Source of the DNA: Luidia sarsii
Taxonomy: Eukaryota; Echinodermata; Asteroidea; Paxillosida; Luidiidae
Assembly: GCA_949987565.1 (NCBI GenBank)
Contig: OX465117.1
Location: forward strand, 5,890,621 to 5,954,620
Length of the DNA: 64,000 nt
Reading direction: 5' to 3'
Under the pieces are notes generated by a model that saw only the letters and a program-made list of their open reading frames with translations, had not been told where the DNA came from and searched no databases. Shown here one piece after another: positions 1 to 10,856 of this stretch. How positions within the stretch are numbered: position 1 is the first letter of the stretch; each line of letters opens with the position of its first letter. A program made the position numbers and the translations under genes.

Positions 1-76
1 ACTGCTGTATGCACACACAAGCTGCCTACCTGACAGAGGTTGGTTCTCTTTGCTAGATCATAAAATCATCATACTA

Positions 77-88
77 TGTTCGATTTAA
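77..88 (+). other. Pol III B-box-like word in the reference monomer
   Basis: The word TGTTCGATTT at 77-86 resembles the tRNA B-box core GGTTCGANTCC, but it lacks the first G and the first C of the final pair. Upstream by about 50 bp in many monomers, tagctgacagagg loosely resembles an A box, and a T5 run follows at 91-95. The flanking bases do not pair into a T-arm, so no tRNA is called. It is more likely chance similarity or a very old relic. Confidence 0.15.
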
Positions 89-122
89 GATTTTTCAAAG
101 CTGATGCATAGGTGTTCTCCAG

Positions 123-204
123 GTCTGTTAGCAGGCTAAGTTTTAGCTTTGTCAAGTGAATAATGAATGAGATATTAACGAGCAAAGTGTATTTTTCTTT
201 GCAG
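123..204 (+). other. Intron-like GT...AG module in the reference monomer
   Basis: CAG|GTctGT at 120-128 matches 7 of 9 bases of the usual 5' splice consensus. TTAAC at 175-179 fits the branch-point pattern yUnAy. The pyrimidine tract TTTTTCTTT (192-200) is followed by GCAG ending at 204, about 26 nt after the branch-like A. The GT and AG are kept in every monomer I inspected, and the base before AG is always C. No transcript is known from this sequence, and the conservation may only reflect the homogeneity of the array. Confidence 0.3.
128..147. other. Overlapping short dyads in the reference monomer
   Basis: TTAGC (128-132), GCTAA (135-139) and TTAGC (143-147) form two overlapping inverted repeats with 2- and 3-base spacers. 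Either could form a small hairpin. The t2 units lose one base pair in the first dyad (A to T at position 130), and t17 changes both dyads. Confidence 0.5.
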
Positions 205-3200
205 TTTCTCTCCGCCGACTGACTGTTGTGTACTGCTGTATGCACACACAAGCTGCCTACCTGACAGAGGTTGGTTATCTTTGCTAGATCATCAAATCAT
301 CATACTATGTTCGATTTAAGATTTTTCAAAGCTGATGCATAGGTGTTCTCCAGGTCTGTTTGCAGGCTAAGTTTTAGCTTTGTCATGAGAATAATGAATG
401 AGATATTAACGAGCAAAGTATATTTTTCTTTGCAGGTGCTCGCCGCCGTCTAACTGTTGTGTACTGCTGTATGCACACACAAGCTGCCTAGCTGACAGAG
501 GTTGGTTCTCTTTGCTTGATCATCAAATCATCATACTATGCTCGATTTCAGATTTTTTAAAGCTGATGCATAGGTGTTCTCCAGGTCTGTTAGCAGGCTA
601 AGTTTTAGCTTTGTCAAGTGATTAATGAATGAGATATTAACGAGCAAAGTGTATTTTTCTTTACAGTTGCTCTCCGCCGTCTGACTGTTGTGTACTGCTG
701 TATGCACACACAAGCTGCCTAGCTGACAGAGGTTGGTTCTCTTTGCTTGATCATCAAATCATCATACTATGCTCGATTTCAGATTTTTCAAAGCTGATGC
801 ATAGGTGTTCTCCAGGTCTGTTAGCAGGCTAAGTTTTAGCTTTGTCAAGTGAATAATGAATGAGATATTAACAAGCAAAGTGTATTTTTCTTTGCAGTTT
901 CTCCCCGCCGACTGACTGTTGTGTACTGCTGTATGCACACACAAGCTGCCTACCTGACAGAGGTTGGTTATCTTTGCTAGATCATCAAATCATCATACTA
1001 TGTTCGATTTAAGATTTCTCAAAGCTGATGCATAGGTGTTCTCCAGGTCTGTTTGCAGGCTAAGTTTTAGCTTTGTCATGAGAATAATTAATGAGATATT
1101 AACGAGCAAAGTATATTTTTCTTTGCAGGTGCTCGCCGCCGTCTAACTGTTGTGTACTGCTGTATGCACACACAAGCTGCCTAGCTGACAGAGGTTGGTT
1201 CTCTTTGCTTGATAATCAAATCATCATACTATGTTCGATTTAAGATTTTTCAAAGCTGATGCATAGGTGTTCTCCAGGTCTGTTAGCAGGCTAAGTTTTA
1301 GCTTTTTCAAGTGAATAATGATTGAGATATTAACGAGTAAAGTATATTTTTCTTTGCAGTTTCTCTCCGCGGACTGACTGTTGGGTACTGCTGTATGCAC
1401 ACACAAGCTGCCTACCTGACAGAGGTTGGTTCTCTTTGCTTGATCATAAAATCATCATACTATGTTCGATTTAAGATTTTTCAAAGCTGATGCATAGGTG
1501 TTCTCCAGGTCTGTTAGCAGGCTAAGTTTTAGCTTTGTCAAGTGAATAATGAATGAGATATTAACGAGCAAAGTGTATTTTTCTTTGCAGTTTCTCTCCG
1601 CCGACTGACTGTTGTGTACTGCTGTATGCACACACAAGCTGCCTACCTGACAGAGGTTGGTTATCTTTGCTAGATCATCAAATCATCATACTATGTTCGA
1701 TTTAAGATTTTTCAAAGCTGATGCATAGGTGTTCTCCAGGTCTGTTTGCAGGCTAAGTTTTAGCTTTGTCATGAGAATAATGAATGAGATATTAACGAGC
1801 AAAGTATATTTTTCTTTGCAGGTGCTCGCCGCCGTCTAACTGTTGTGTACTGCTGTATGCACACACAAGCTGCCTAGCTGACAGAGGTTGGTTCTCTTTG
1901 CTTGATCATCAAATCATCATACTATGTTCGATTTAAGATTTTTCAATACTGATGCATAGGTGTTCTCCAGGTCTGTTAGCAGGCTAAGTTTTAGCTTTGT
2001 CAAGTGAATAATGAATGAGATATTAACGAGCAAAGTGTATTTTTCTTTGCAGTTTCTCTCCGCCGACTGACTGTTGTGTACTGCTGTATGCACACACAAG
2101 CTGCCTACCTGACAGAGGTTGGTTATCTTTGCTTGATCATCAAATCATCATACTGTGTTCGATTTCAGATTTTTCAAAGCTGATGCATAGGTGTTCTCCA
2201 GGTCTGTTAGCAGGCTAAGTTTTAGCTTTGTCAAGTGAATAATGAATGAGATATTAACGAGCAAAGTGTATTTTTCTTTGCAGTTTCTCCCCGCCGACTG
2301 ACTGTTGTGTACTGCTGTATGCACACACAAGCTGCCTACCTGACAGAGGTTGGTTATCTTTGCTAGATCATCAAATCATCATACTATGTTCGATTTAAGA
2401 TTTTTCAAAGCTGATGCATAGGTGTTCTCCAGGTCTGTTTGCAGGCTAAGTTTTAGCTTTGTCATGAGAATAATGAATGAGATATTAACGAGCAAAGTAT
2501 ATTTTTCTTTGCAGGTGCTCGCCGCCGTCTAACTGTTGTGTACTGCTGTATGCACACACAAGCTGCCTAGCTGACAGAGGTTGGTTCTCTTTGCTTGATC
2601 ATCAAATCATCATACTATGTTCGATTTAAGATTTTTCAAAGCTGATGCATAGGTGTTCTCCAGGTCTGTTAGCAGGCTAAGTTTTAGCTTTTTCAAGTGA
2701 ATAATGATTGAGATATTAACGAGTAAAGTATATTTTTCTTTGCAGTTTCTCTCCGCGGACTGACTGTTGGGTACTGCTGTATGCACACACAAGCTGCCTA
2801 CCTGACAGAGGTTGGTTCTCTTTGCTTGATCATAAAATCATCATACTATGTTCGATTTAAGATTTTTCAAAGCTGATGCATAGGTGTTCTCCAGGTCTGT
2901 TAGCAGGCTAAGTTTTAGCTTTGTCAAGTGAATAATGAATGAGATATTAACGAGCAAAGTGTATTTTTCTTTGCAGTTTCTCTCCGCCGACTGACTGTTG
3001 TGTACTGCTGTATGCACACACAAGCTGCCTACCTGACAGAGGTTGGTTATCTTTGCTAGATCATCAAATCATCATACTATGTTCGATTTAAGATTTTTCA
3101 AAGCTGATGCATAGGTGTTCTCCAGGTCTGTTTGCAGGCTAAGTTTTAGCTTTGTCATGAGAATAATGAATGAGATATTAACGAGCAAAGTATATTTTTC

Positions 3201-3465
3201 TTTGCAGGTGCTCGCCGCCGTCTAACTGTTGTGTACTGCTGTATGCACACACAAGCTGCCTAGCTGACAGAGGTTGGTTCTCTTTGCTTGATCATCAAAT
3301 CATCATACTATGCTCGATTTCAGATTTTTTAAAGCTGATGCATAGGTGTTCTCCAGGTCTGTTAGCAGGCTAAGTTTTAGCTTTGTCAAGTGATTAATGA
3401 ATGAGATATTAACGAGCAAAGTGTATTTTTCTTTACAGTTGCTCTCCGCCGTCTGACTGTTGTGT

Positions 3466-3696
3466 ACTGCTGTATGCACACACAAGCTGCCTAGCTGACA
3501 GAGGTTGGTTCTCTTTGCTTGATCATCAAATCATCATACTATGCTCGATTTCAGATTTTTCAAAGCTGATGCATAGGTGTTCTCCAGGTCTGTTAGCAGG
3601 CTAAGTTTTAGCTTTTTCAAGTGAATAATGATTGAGATATTAACGAGTAAAGTATATTTTTCTTTGCAGTTTCTCTCCGCGGACTGACTGTTGGGT
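3466..3696. repeat. Chimeric monomer 16 (t4 5' part, t5 3' part)
   Basis: The 5' part has the t4 marks tgctcgatttcag (variant sites at 3544 and 3552). From 3616 onward it has the t5 marks: gctttttcaa, gattgag, gtaaagtatat and ccgcggac. The switch therefore lies between 3553 and 3615. In the undisturbed order (monomers 4-6) a t4 is followed by t2* and t5, so this unit replaces three monomers, a 462-bp loss. Confidence 0.9.
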
Positions 3697-4620
3697 ACTG
3701 CTGTATGCACACACAAGCTGCCTACCTGACAGAGGTTGGTTCTCTTTGCTTGATCATAAAATCATCATACTATGTTCGATTTAAGATTTTTCAAAGCTGA
3801 TGCATAGGTGTTCTCCAGGTCTGTTAGCAGGCTAAGTTTTAGCTTTGTCAAGTGAATAATGATTGAGATATTAACGAGCAAAGTGTATTTTTCTTTGCAG
3901 TTTCTCTCCGCCGACTGACTGTTGTGTACTGCTGTATGCACACACAAGCTGCCTACCTGACAGAGGTTGGTTATCTTTGCTTGATCATCAAATCATCATA
4001 CTGTGTTCGATTTCAGATTTTTCAAAGCTGATGCATAGGTGTTCTCCAGGTCTGTTAGCAGGCTAAGTTTTAGCTTTGTCAAGTGAATAATGAATGAGAT
4101 ATTAACGAGCAAAGTGTATTTTTCTTTGCAGTTTCTCCCCGCCGACTGACTGTTGTGTACTGCTGTATGCACACACAAGCTGCCTACCTGACAGAGGTTG
4201 GTTATCTTTGCTAGATCATCAAATCATCATACTATGTTCGATTTAAGATTTTTCAAAGCTGATGCATAGGTGTTCTCCAGGTCTGTTTGCAGGCTAAGTT
4301 TTAGCTTTGTCATGAGAATAATGAATGAGATATTAACGAGCAAAGTATATTTTTCTTTGCAGGTGCTCGCCGCCGTCTAACTGTTGTGTACTGCTGTATG
4401 CACACACAAGCTGCCTAGCTGACAGAGGTTGGTTCTCTTTGCTTGATCATCAAATCATCATACTATGTTCGATTTAAGATTTTTCAATACTGATGCATAG
4501 GTGTTCTCCAGGTCTGTTAGCAGGCTAAGTTTTAGCTTTGTCAAGTGAATAATGAATGAGATATTAACGAGCAAAGTGTATTTTTCTTTGCAGTTTCTCT
4601 CCGCCGACTGACTGTTGTGT

Positions 4621-4851
4621 ACTGCTGTATGCACACACAAGCTGCCTACCTGACAGAGGTTGGTTATCTTTGCTTGATCATCAAATCATCATACTGTGTT
4701 CGATTTCAGATTTTTCAAAGCTGATGCATAGGTGTTCTCCAGGTCTGTTTGCAGGCTAAGTTTTAGCTTTGTCATGAGAATAATGAATGAGATATTAACG
4801 AGCAAAGTATATTTTTCTTTGCAGGTGCTCGCCGCCGTCTAACTGTTGTGT
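4621..4851. repeat. Chimeric monomer 21 (t7 5' part, t2 3' part)
   Basis: It starts as t7 (actgtgttcgatttcag, to 4707) and continues as t2 from 4750 (gtttgcagg, then gtcatgagaat and gccgccgtctaac). The switch lies in 4708-4749. The same neighbourhood at monomers 97-100 reads 6,7,2,5, and here it reads 6,7/2,5, so exactly one 231-bp unit has been removed. Confidence 0.9.
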
Positions 4852-7800
4852 ACTGCTGTATGCACACACAAGCTGCCTAGCTGACAGAGGTTGGTTCTCT
4901 TTGCTTGATCATCAAATCATCATACTATGTTCGATTTAAGATTTTTCAAAGCTGATGCATAGGTGTTCTCCAGGTCTGTTAGCAGGCTAAGTTTTAGCTT
5001 TTTCAAGTGAATAATGATTGAGATATTAACGAGTAAAGTATATTTTTCTTTGCAGTTTCTCTCCGCGGACTGACTGTTGGGTACTGCTGTATGCACACAC
5101 AAGCTGCCTACCTGACAGAGGTTGGTTCTCTTTGCTTGATCATAAAATCATCATACTATGTTCGATTTAAGATTTTTCAAAGCTGATGCATAGGTGTTCT
5201 CCAGGTCTGTTAGCAGGCTAAGTTTTAGCTTTGTCAAGTGAATAATGAATGAGATATTAACGAGCAAAGTGTATTTTTCTTTGCAGTTTCTCTCCGCCGA
5301 CTGACTGTTGTGTACTGCTGTATGCACACACAAGCTGCCTACCTGACAGAGGTTGGTTATCTTTGCTAGATCATCAAATCATCATACTATGTTCGATTTA
5401 AGATTTTTCAAAGCTGATGCATAGGTGTTCTCCAGGTCTGTTTGCAGGCTAAGTTTTAGCTTTGTCATGAGAATAATGAATGAGATATTAACGAGCAAAG
5501 TATATTTTTCTTTGCAGGTGCTCGCCGCCGTCTAACTGTTGTGTACTGCTGTATGCACACACAAGCTGCCTAGCTGACAGAGGTTGGTTCTCTTTGCTTG
5601 ATCATCAAATCATCATACTATGCTCGATTTCAGATTTTTTAAAGCTGATGCATAGGTGTTCTCCAGGTCTGTTAGCAGGCTAAGTTTTAGCTTTGTCAAG
5701 TGATTAATGAATGAGATATTAACGAGCAAAGTGTATTTTTCTTTACAGTTGCTCTCCGCCGTCTGACTGTTGTGTACTGCTGTATGCACACACAAGCTGC
5801 CTAGCTGACAGAGGTTGGTTCTCTTTGCTTGATCATCAAATCATCATACTATGCTCGATTTCAGATTTTTCAAAGCTGATGCATAGGTGTTCTCCAGGTC
5901 TGTTAGCAGGCTAAGTTTTAGCTTTGTCAAGTGAATAATGAATGAGATATTAACAAGCAAAGTGTATTTTTCTTTGCAGTTTCTCCCCGCCGACTGACTG
6001 TTGTGTACTGCTGTATGCACACACAAGCTGCCTACCTGACAGAGGTTGGTTATCTTTGCTAGATCATCAAATCATCATACTATGTTCGATTTAAGATTTC
6101 TCAAAGCTGATGCATAGGTGTTCTCCAGGTCTGTTTGCAGGCTAAGTTTTAGCTTTGTCATGAGAATAATTAATGAGATATTAACGAGCAAAGTATATTT
6201 TTCTTTGCAGGTGCTCGCCGCCGTCTAACTGTTGTGTACTGCTGTATGCACACACAAGCTGCCTAGCTGACAGAGGTTGGTTCTCTTTGCTTGATCATCA
6301 AATCATCATACTATGTTCGATTTAAGATTTTTCAAAGCTGATGCATAGGTGTTCTCCAGGTCTGTTAGCAGGCTAAGTTTTAGCTTTTTCAAGTGAATAA
6401 TGATTGAGATATTAACGAGTAAAGTATATTTTTCTTTGCAGTTTCTCTCCGCGGACTGACTGTTGGGTACTGCTGTATGCACACACAAGCTGCCTACCTG
6501 ACAGAGGTTGGTTCTCTTTGCTTGATCATAAAATCATCATACTATGTTCGATTTAAGATTTTTCAAAGCTGATGCATAGGTGTTCTCCAGGTCTGTTAGC
6601 AGGCTAAGTTTTAGCTTTGTCAAGTGAATAATGAATGAGATATTAACGAGCAAAGTGTATTTTTCTTTGCAGTTTCTCTCCGCCGACTGACTGTTGTGTA
6701 CTGCTGTATGCACACACAAGCTGCCTACCTGACAGAGGTTGGTTATCTTTGCTTGATCATCAAATCATCATACTGTGTTCGATTTCAGATTTTTCAAAGC
6801 TGATGCATAGGTGTTCTCCAGGTCTGTTAGCAGGCTAAGTTTTAGCTTTGTCAAGTGAATAATGAATGAGATATTAACGAGCAAAGTGTATTTTTCTTTG
6901 CAGTTTCTCCCCGCCGACTGACTGTTGTGTACTGCTGTATGCACACACAAGCTGCCTACCTGACAGAGGTTGGTTATCTTTGCTAGATCATCAAATCATC
7001 ATACTATGTTCGATTTAAGATTTTTCAAAGCTGATGCATAGGTGTTCTCCAGGTCTGTTTGCAGGCTAAGTTTTAGCTTTGTCATGAGAATAATGAATGA
7101 GATATTAACGAGCAAAGTATATTTTTCTTTGCAGGTGCTCGCCGCCGTCTAACTGTTGTGTACTGCTGTATGCACACACAAGCTGCCTAGCTGACAGAGG
7201 TTGGTTCTCTTTGCTTGATCATCAAATCATCATACTATGTTCGATTTAAGATTTTTCAATACTGATGCATAGGTGTTCTCCAGGTCTGTTAGCAGGCTAA
7301 GTTTTAGCTTTGTCAAGTGAATAATGAATGAGATATTAACGAGCAAAGTGTATTTTTCTTTGCAGTTTCTCTCCGCCGACTGACTGTTGTGTACTGCTGT
7401 ATGCACACACAAGCTGCCTACCTGACAGAGGTTGGTTATCTTTGCTTGATCATCAAATCATCATACTGTGTTCGATTTCAGATTTTTCAAAGCTGATGCA
7501 TAGGTGTTCTCCAGGTCTGTTAGCAGGCTAAGTTTTAGCTTTGTCAAGTGAATAATGAATGAGATATTAACGAGCAAAGTGTATTTTTCTTTGCAGTTTC
7601 TTTCCGCCGACTGACTGTTGGGTACTGCTGTATGCACACACAAGCTGCCTACCTGACAGAGGTTGGTTCTCTTTGCTTGATCATCAAATCATCATACTAT
7701 GTTCGATTTAAGATTTTTCAAAGCTGATGCATAGGTGTTCTCCAGGTCTGTTAGCAGGCTAAGTTTTAGCTTTGTCAAGTGAATAATGAATGAGATATTA

Positions 7801-9932
7801 ACGAGCAAAGTGTATTTTTCTTTGCAGTTTCTCTCCGCCGACTGACTGTTGTGTACTGCTGTATGCACACACAAGCTGCCTACCTGACAGAGGTTGGTTA
7901 TCTTTGCTTTATCATCAAATCATCATACTGTGTTCGATTTCAGATTTTTCAAAGCTGATGCATAGGTGTTCTCCAGGTCTGTTAGCTGGCTAAGTTTTAG
8001 CTTTGTCAAGTGAATAATGAATGAGATATTAACGAGCAAAGTGTATTTTTCTTTACAGTTGCTCTCCGCCGTCTGACTGTTGTGTACTGCTGTATGCACA
8101 CACAAGCTGCCTAGCTGACAGAGGTTGGTTCTCTTTGCTTGATCATCAAATCATCATACTATGTTCGATTTCAGATTTTTCAAAGCTGATGCATAGGTGT
8201 TCTCCAGGTCTGTTAGCAGGCTAAGTTTTAGCTTTGTCAAGTGAATAATGAATGAGATATTAACGAGCAAAGTGTATTTTTCTTTGCAGTTTCTCTCCGC
8301 CGACTGACTGTTGTGTACTGCTGTATGCACACACAAGCTGCCTACCTGACAGAGGTTGGTTATCTTTGCTTGATCATCAAATCATCATACTATGTTCGAT
8401 TTAAGATTTTTCAAAGCTGATGCATAGGTGTTCTCCAGGTCTGTTGGCAGGCTAAGTTTTAGCTTTGTCAAGTGAATAATGAATGAGATATTAACGAGCA
8501 AAGTGTATTTTTCTTTACAGTTGCTCTCCGCCGTCTGACTGTTGTGTACTGCTGTATGCACACACAAGCTGCCTAGCTGACAGAGGTTGGTTCTCTTTGC
8601 TTGATCATCAAATCATCATACTATGTTCGATTTCAGATTTTTCAAAGCTGATGCATAGGTGTTCTCCAGGTCTGTTAGCAGGCTAAGTTTTAGCTTTGTC
8701 AAGTGAATAATGAATGAGATATTAACGAGCAAAGTGTATTTTTCTTTACAGTTGCTCTCCACCGTCTGACTGTTGTGTACTGCTGTATGCACACACAAGC
8801 TGTCTAGCTGACAGAGGTTGGTTCTCTTTGCTTGATCATCAAATCATCATACTATGTTCGATTTCAGATTTTTCAAAGCTGATGCATAGGTGTTCTCCAG
8901 GTCTGTTAGCAGGCTAAGTTTTAGCTTTGTCAAGTGATTAATGAATGAGATATTAACGAGCAAAGTGTATTTTTCTTTACAGTTGCTATCCGCCGTCTGA
9001 CTGTTGTGTACTGCTGTATGCACACACAAGCTGCCTAGCTGACAGAGGTTGGTTCTCTTTGCTTGATCATCAAATCATATAGTATGTTCGATTTAAGATT
9101 TTTCAAAGCTGATGCATAGGTGTTCTCCAGGTCTGTTAGCAGGCTAAGTTTTAGCTTTGTCAAGTGAATAATGAATGAGATATTAACGAGCAAAGTGTAT
9201 TTTTCTTTGCAGTTTCTCCCCGCCGACTGAGTGTTGTGTACAGCTGTATGCACACACAAGCTGCCTACCTGACAGAGGTTGGTTATCTTTGCTAGATCAT
9301 CAAATCATCATACTATGTTCGATTTAAGATTTTTCAAAGCTGATGCATAGGTGTTCTCCAGGTCTGTTTGCAGGCTAAGTTTTAGCTTTGTCATGAGAAT
9401 AATGAATGAGATATTAACGAGCAAAGTATATTTTTCTTTGCAGGTGCTCGCCGCCGTCTAACTGTTGTGTACTGCTGTATGCACACACAAGCTGCCTAGC
9501 TGACAGAGGTTGGTTCTCTTTGCTTGATCATCAAATCATCATACTATGCTCGATTTCAGATTTTTTAAAGCTGATGCATAGGTGTTCTCCAGGTCTGTTA
9601 GCAGGCTAAGTTTTAGCTTTGTCAAGTGATTAATGAATGAGATATTAACGAGCAAAGTGTATTTTTCTTTACAGTTGCTCTCCGCCGTCTGACTGTTGTG
9701 TACTGCTGTATGCACACACAAGCTGCCTAGCTGACAGAGGTTGGTTCTCTTTGCTTGATCATCAAATCATCATACTATGCTCGATTTCAGATTTTTCAAA
9801 GCTGATGCATAGGTGTTCTCCAGGTCTGTTAGCAGGCTAAGTTTTAGCTTTGTCAAGTGAATAATGAATGAGATATTAACGAGCAAAGTGTATTTTTCTT
9901 TGCAGTTTCTCCCCGCCGACTGACTGTTGTGT
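4852..9932. repeat. 22-monomer block, copy 1 (monomers 22-43)
   Basis: Type order is 5,1,2,3,4,2*,5,1,7,2,6,15,1,11,1,10,12,13,14,2,3,4, total 5081 bp because monomer 40 is 230 bp. The same order and the same length recur at 22869-27949. Differences I noticed between the copies are few: gctttatcatc versus gcttgatcatc in the t11 unit, ttgctatccg versus ttgctctccg in t13, agtgtattt versus agtttattt in t14, and ctccagg versus ctcaagg in the first t4. Confidence 0.93.
9010..9239. repeat. 230-bp deletion monomer 40 (t14), first copy
   Basis: The usual atcatcatactatg is shortened by one base to atcatatagtatg at about 9075-9084, which shifts all later monomers by one. The unit ends gactgagtgttgtgtacagctg-like, with two further private changes (gag for gac and cag for ctg). 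The same shortened word recurs in monomers 118, 127 and 141. It is a clean marker of copied blocks. Confidence 0.93.
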
Positions 9933-10856
9933 ACTGCTGTATGCACACACAAGCTGCCTACCTGACAGAGGTTGGTTATCTTTGCTAGATCATCAAATCA
10001 TCATACTATGTTCGATTTAAGATTTCTCAAAGCTGATGCATAGGTGTTCTCCAGGTCTGTTTGCAGGCTAAGTTTTAGCTTTGTCATGAGAATAATTAAT
10101 GAGATATTAACGAGCAAAGTATATTTTTCTTTGCAGGTGCTCGCCGCCGTCTAACTGTTGTGTACTGCTGTATGCACACACAAGCTGCCTAGCTGACAGA
10201 GGTTGGTTCTCTTTGCTTGATCATCAAATCATCATACTATGTTCGATTTAAGATTTTTCAAAGCTGATGCATAGGTGTTCTCCAGGTCTGTTAGCAGGCT
10301 AAGTTTTAGCTTTTTCAAGTGAATAATGATTGAGATATTAACGAGTAAAGTATATTTTTCTTTGCAGTTTCTCTCCGCGGACTGACTGTTGGGTACTGCT
10401 GTATGCACACACAAGCTGCCTACCTGACAGAGGTTGGTTCTCTTTGCTTGATCATAAAATCATCATACTATGTTCGATTTCAGATTTTTCAAAGCTGATG
10501 CATAGGTGTTCTCCAGGTCTGTTAGCAGGCTAAGTTTTAGCTTTGTCAAGTGAATAATGAATGAGATATTAACGAGCAAAGTGTATTTTTCTTTGCAGTT
10601 TCTCTCCGCCGACTGACTGTTGTGTACTGCTGTATGCACACACAAGCTGCCTACCTGACAGAGGTTGGTTATCTTTGCTTGATCATCAAATCATCATACT
10701 GTGTTCGATTTCAGATTTTTCAAAGCTGATGCATAGGTGTTCTCCAGGTCTGTTAGCTGGCTAAGTTTTAGCTTTGTCAAGTGAATAATGAATGAGATAT
10801 TAACGAGCAAAGTGTATTTTTCATTACAGTTGCTCTCCGCCGTCTGACTGTTGTGT
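9933..10856. repeat. Monomers 44-47: linker between copied blocks
   Basis: Type order is 2*,5,1,11. The t11 unit (10626-10856) also carries the t18 mark tttttcattacag, as do monomers 135 and 200. This segment joins the 22-monomer block to the first 12-monomer block. Confidence 0.88.

Larger units (their letters stand above)
1..231. repeat. Reference monomer (type t1) with internal landmarks
   Basis: This is the first complete unit. By hand count it has 59 A, 43 C, 48 G and 81 T, so 39% G+C. There are four CpG sites (81-82, 179-180, 213-214, 216-217) against about nine expected from base composition. T-runs start at 91, 141 and 192. A palindromic ATGCAT lies at 104-109 and is kept in nearly every monomer. 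Class-diagnostic sites are at 29, 46, 55, 62, 76, 79, 87, 130, 151, 155-166, about 180-190 and 202-222. Positions 88-129 carry few class-diagnostic changes. The unit length is divisible by three, so a frame stays in register from monomer to monomer, but stop codons close every frame. Confidence 0.95.
1..3465. repeat. Monomers 1-15: regular 3-monomer (693-bp) organisation
   Basis: Type order is 1,2,3,4,2*,5,1,2,6,7,2,5,1,2,3. A t2 monomer sits at every third place (2, 5, 8, 11, 14), giving a 693-bp period inside a 6-monomer pattern (1,2,x,y,2,5; 1386 bp). Monomers 1-7 recur almost unchanged as monomers 23-29 (5083-6699) and 101-107. Private changes seen here are gctagatcat at the start of monomer 1 and gataatcaaa in monomer 6. 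Confidence 0.93.
3466..4851. repeat. Monomers 16-21: recombined segment with chimeric units
   Basis: Type order is 4/5 chimera, 1 (with a t5-like gattgag patch), 7, 2, 6, 7/2 chimera. The 693-bp regularity breaks here. Compared with the parallel orders elsewhere, two monomers are missing at the first chimera and one at the second, as expected from in-register unequal crossover. Confidence 0.88.

Noticed and set aside
10..20. CACACA microsatellite.
   Set aside because: Only about four dinucleotide units, with no length change between monomers that I could see (the one change, gcaaacaca, is a substitution). Part of the satellite unit.
78..94. A CENP-B-box-like word beginning gTTCGatttA.
   Set aside because: It matches the TTCG and the A of the core but not the CGGG half (5 of 9 core bases), and many types lose the A or the TTCG. 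Not a CENP-B box.
69..251. A 60-codon minus-strand reading frame starting with Met, repeated in roughly four-fifths of monomers (first copy here).
   Set aside because: It repeats only because the monomer repeats. The t2 and t22 units have an in-frame stop after about ten codons, indels break it, and type differences change residues freely. There is no sign of selection or of a known domain.
9035..9259. A longer 74-codon minus-strand frame, also at 32363-32587.
   Set aside because: It is a direct result of the 1-bp deletion in t14 monomers shifting past the usual stop. Two of the four t14 units have another stop, so it is not kept.
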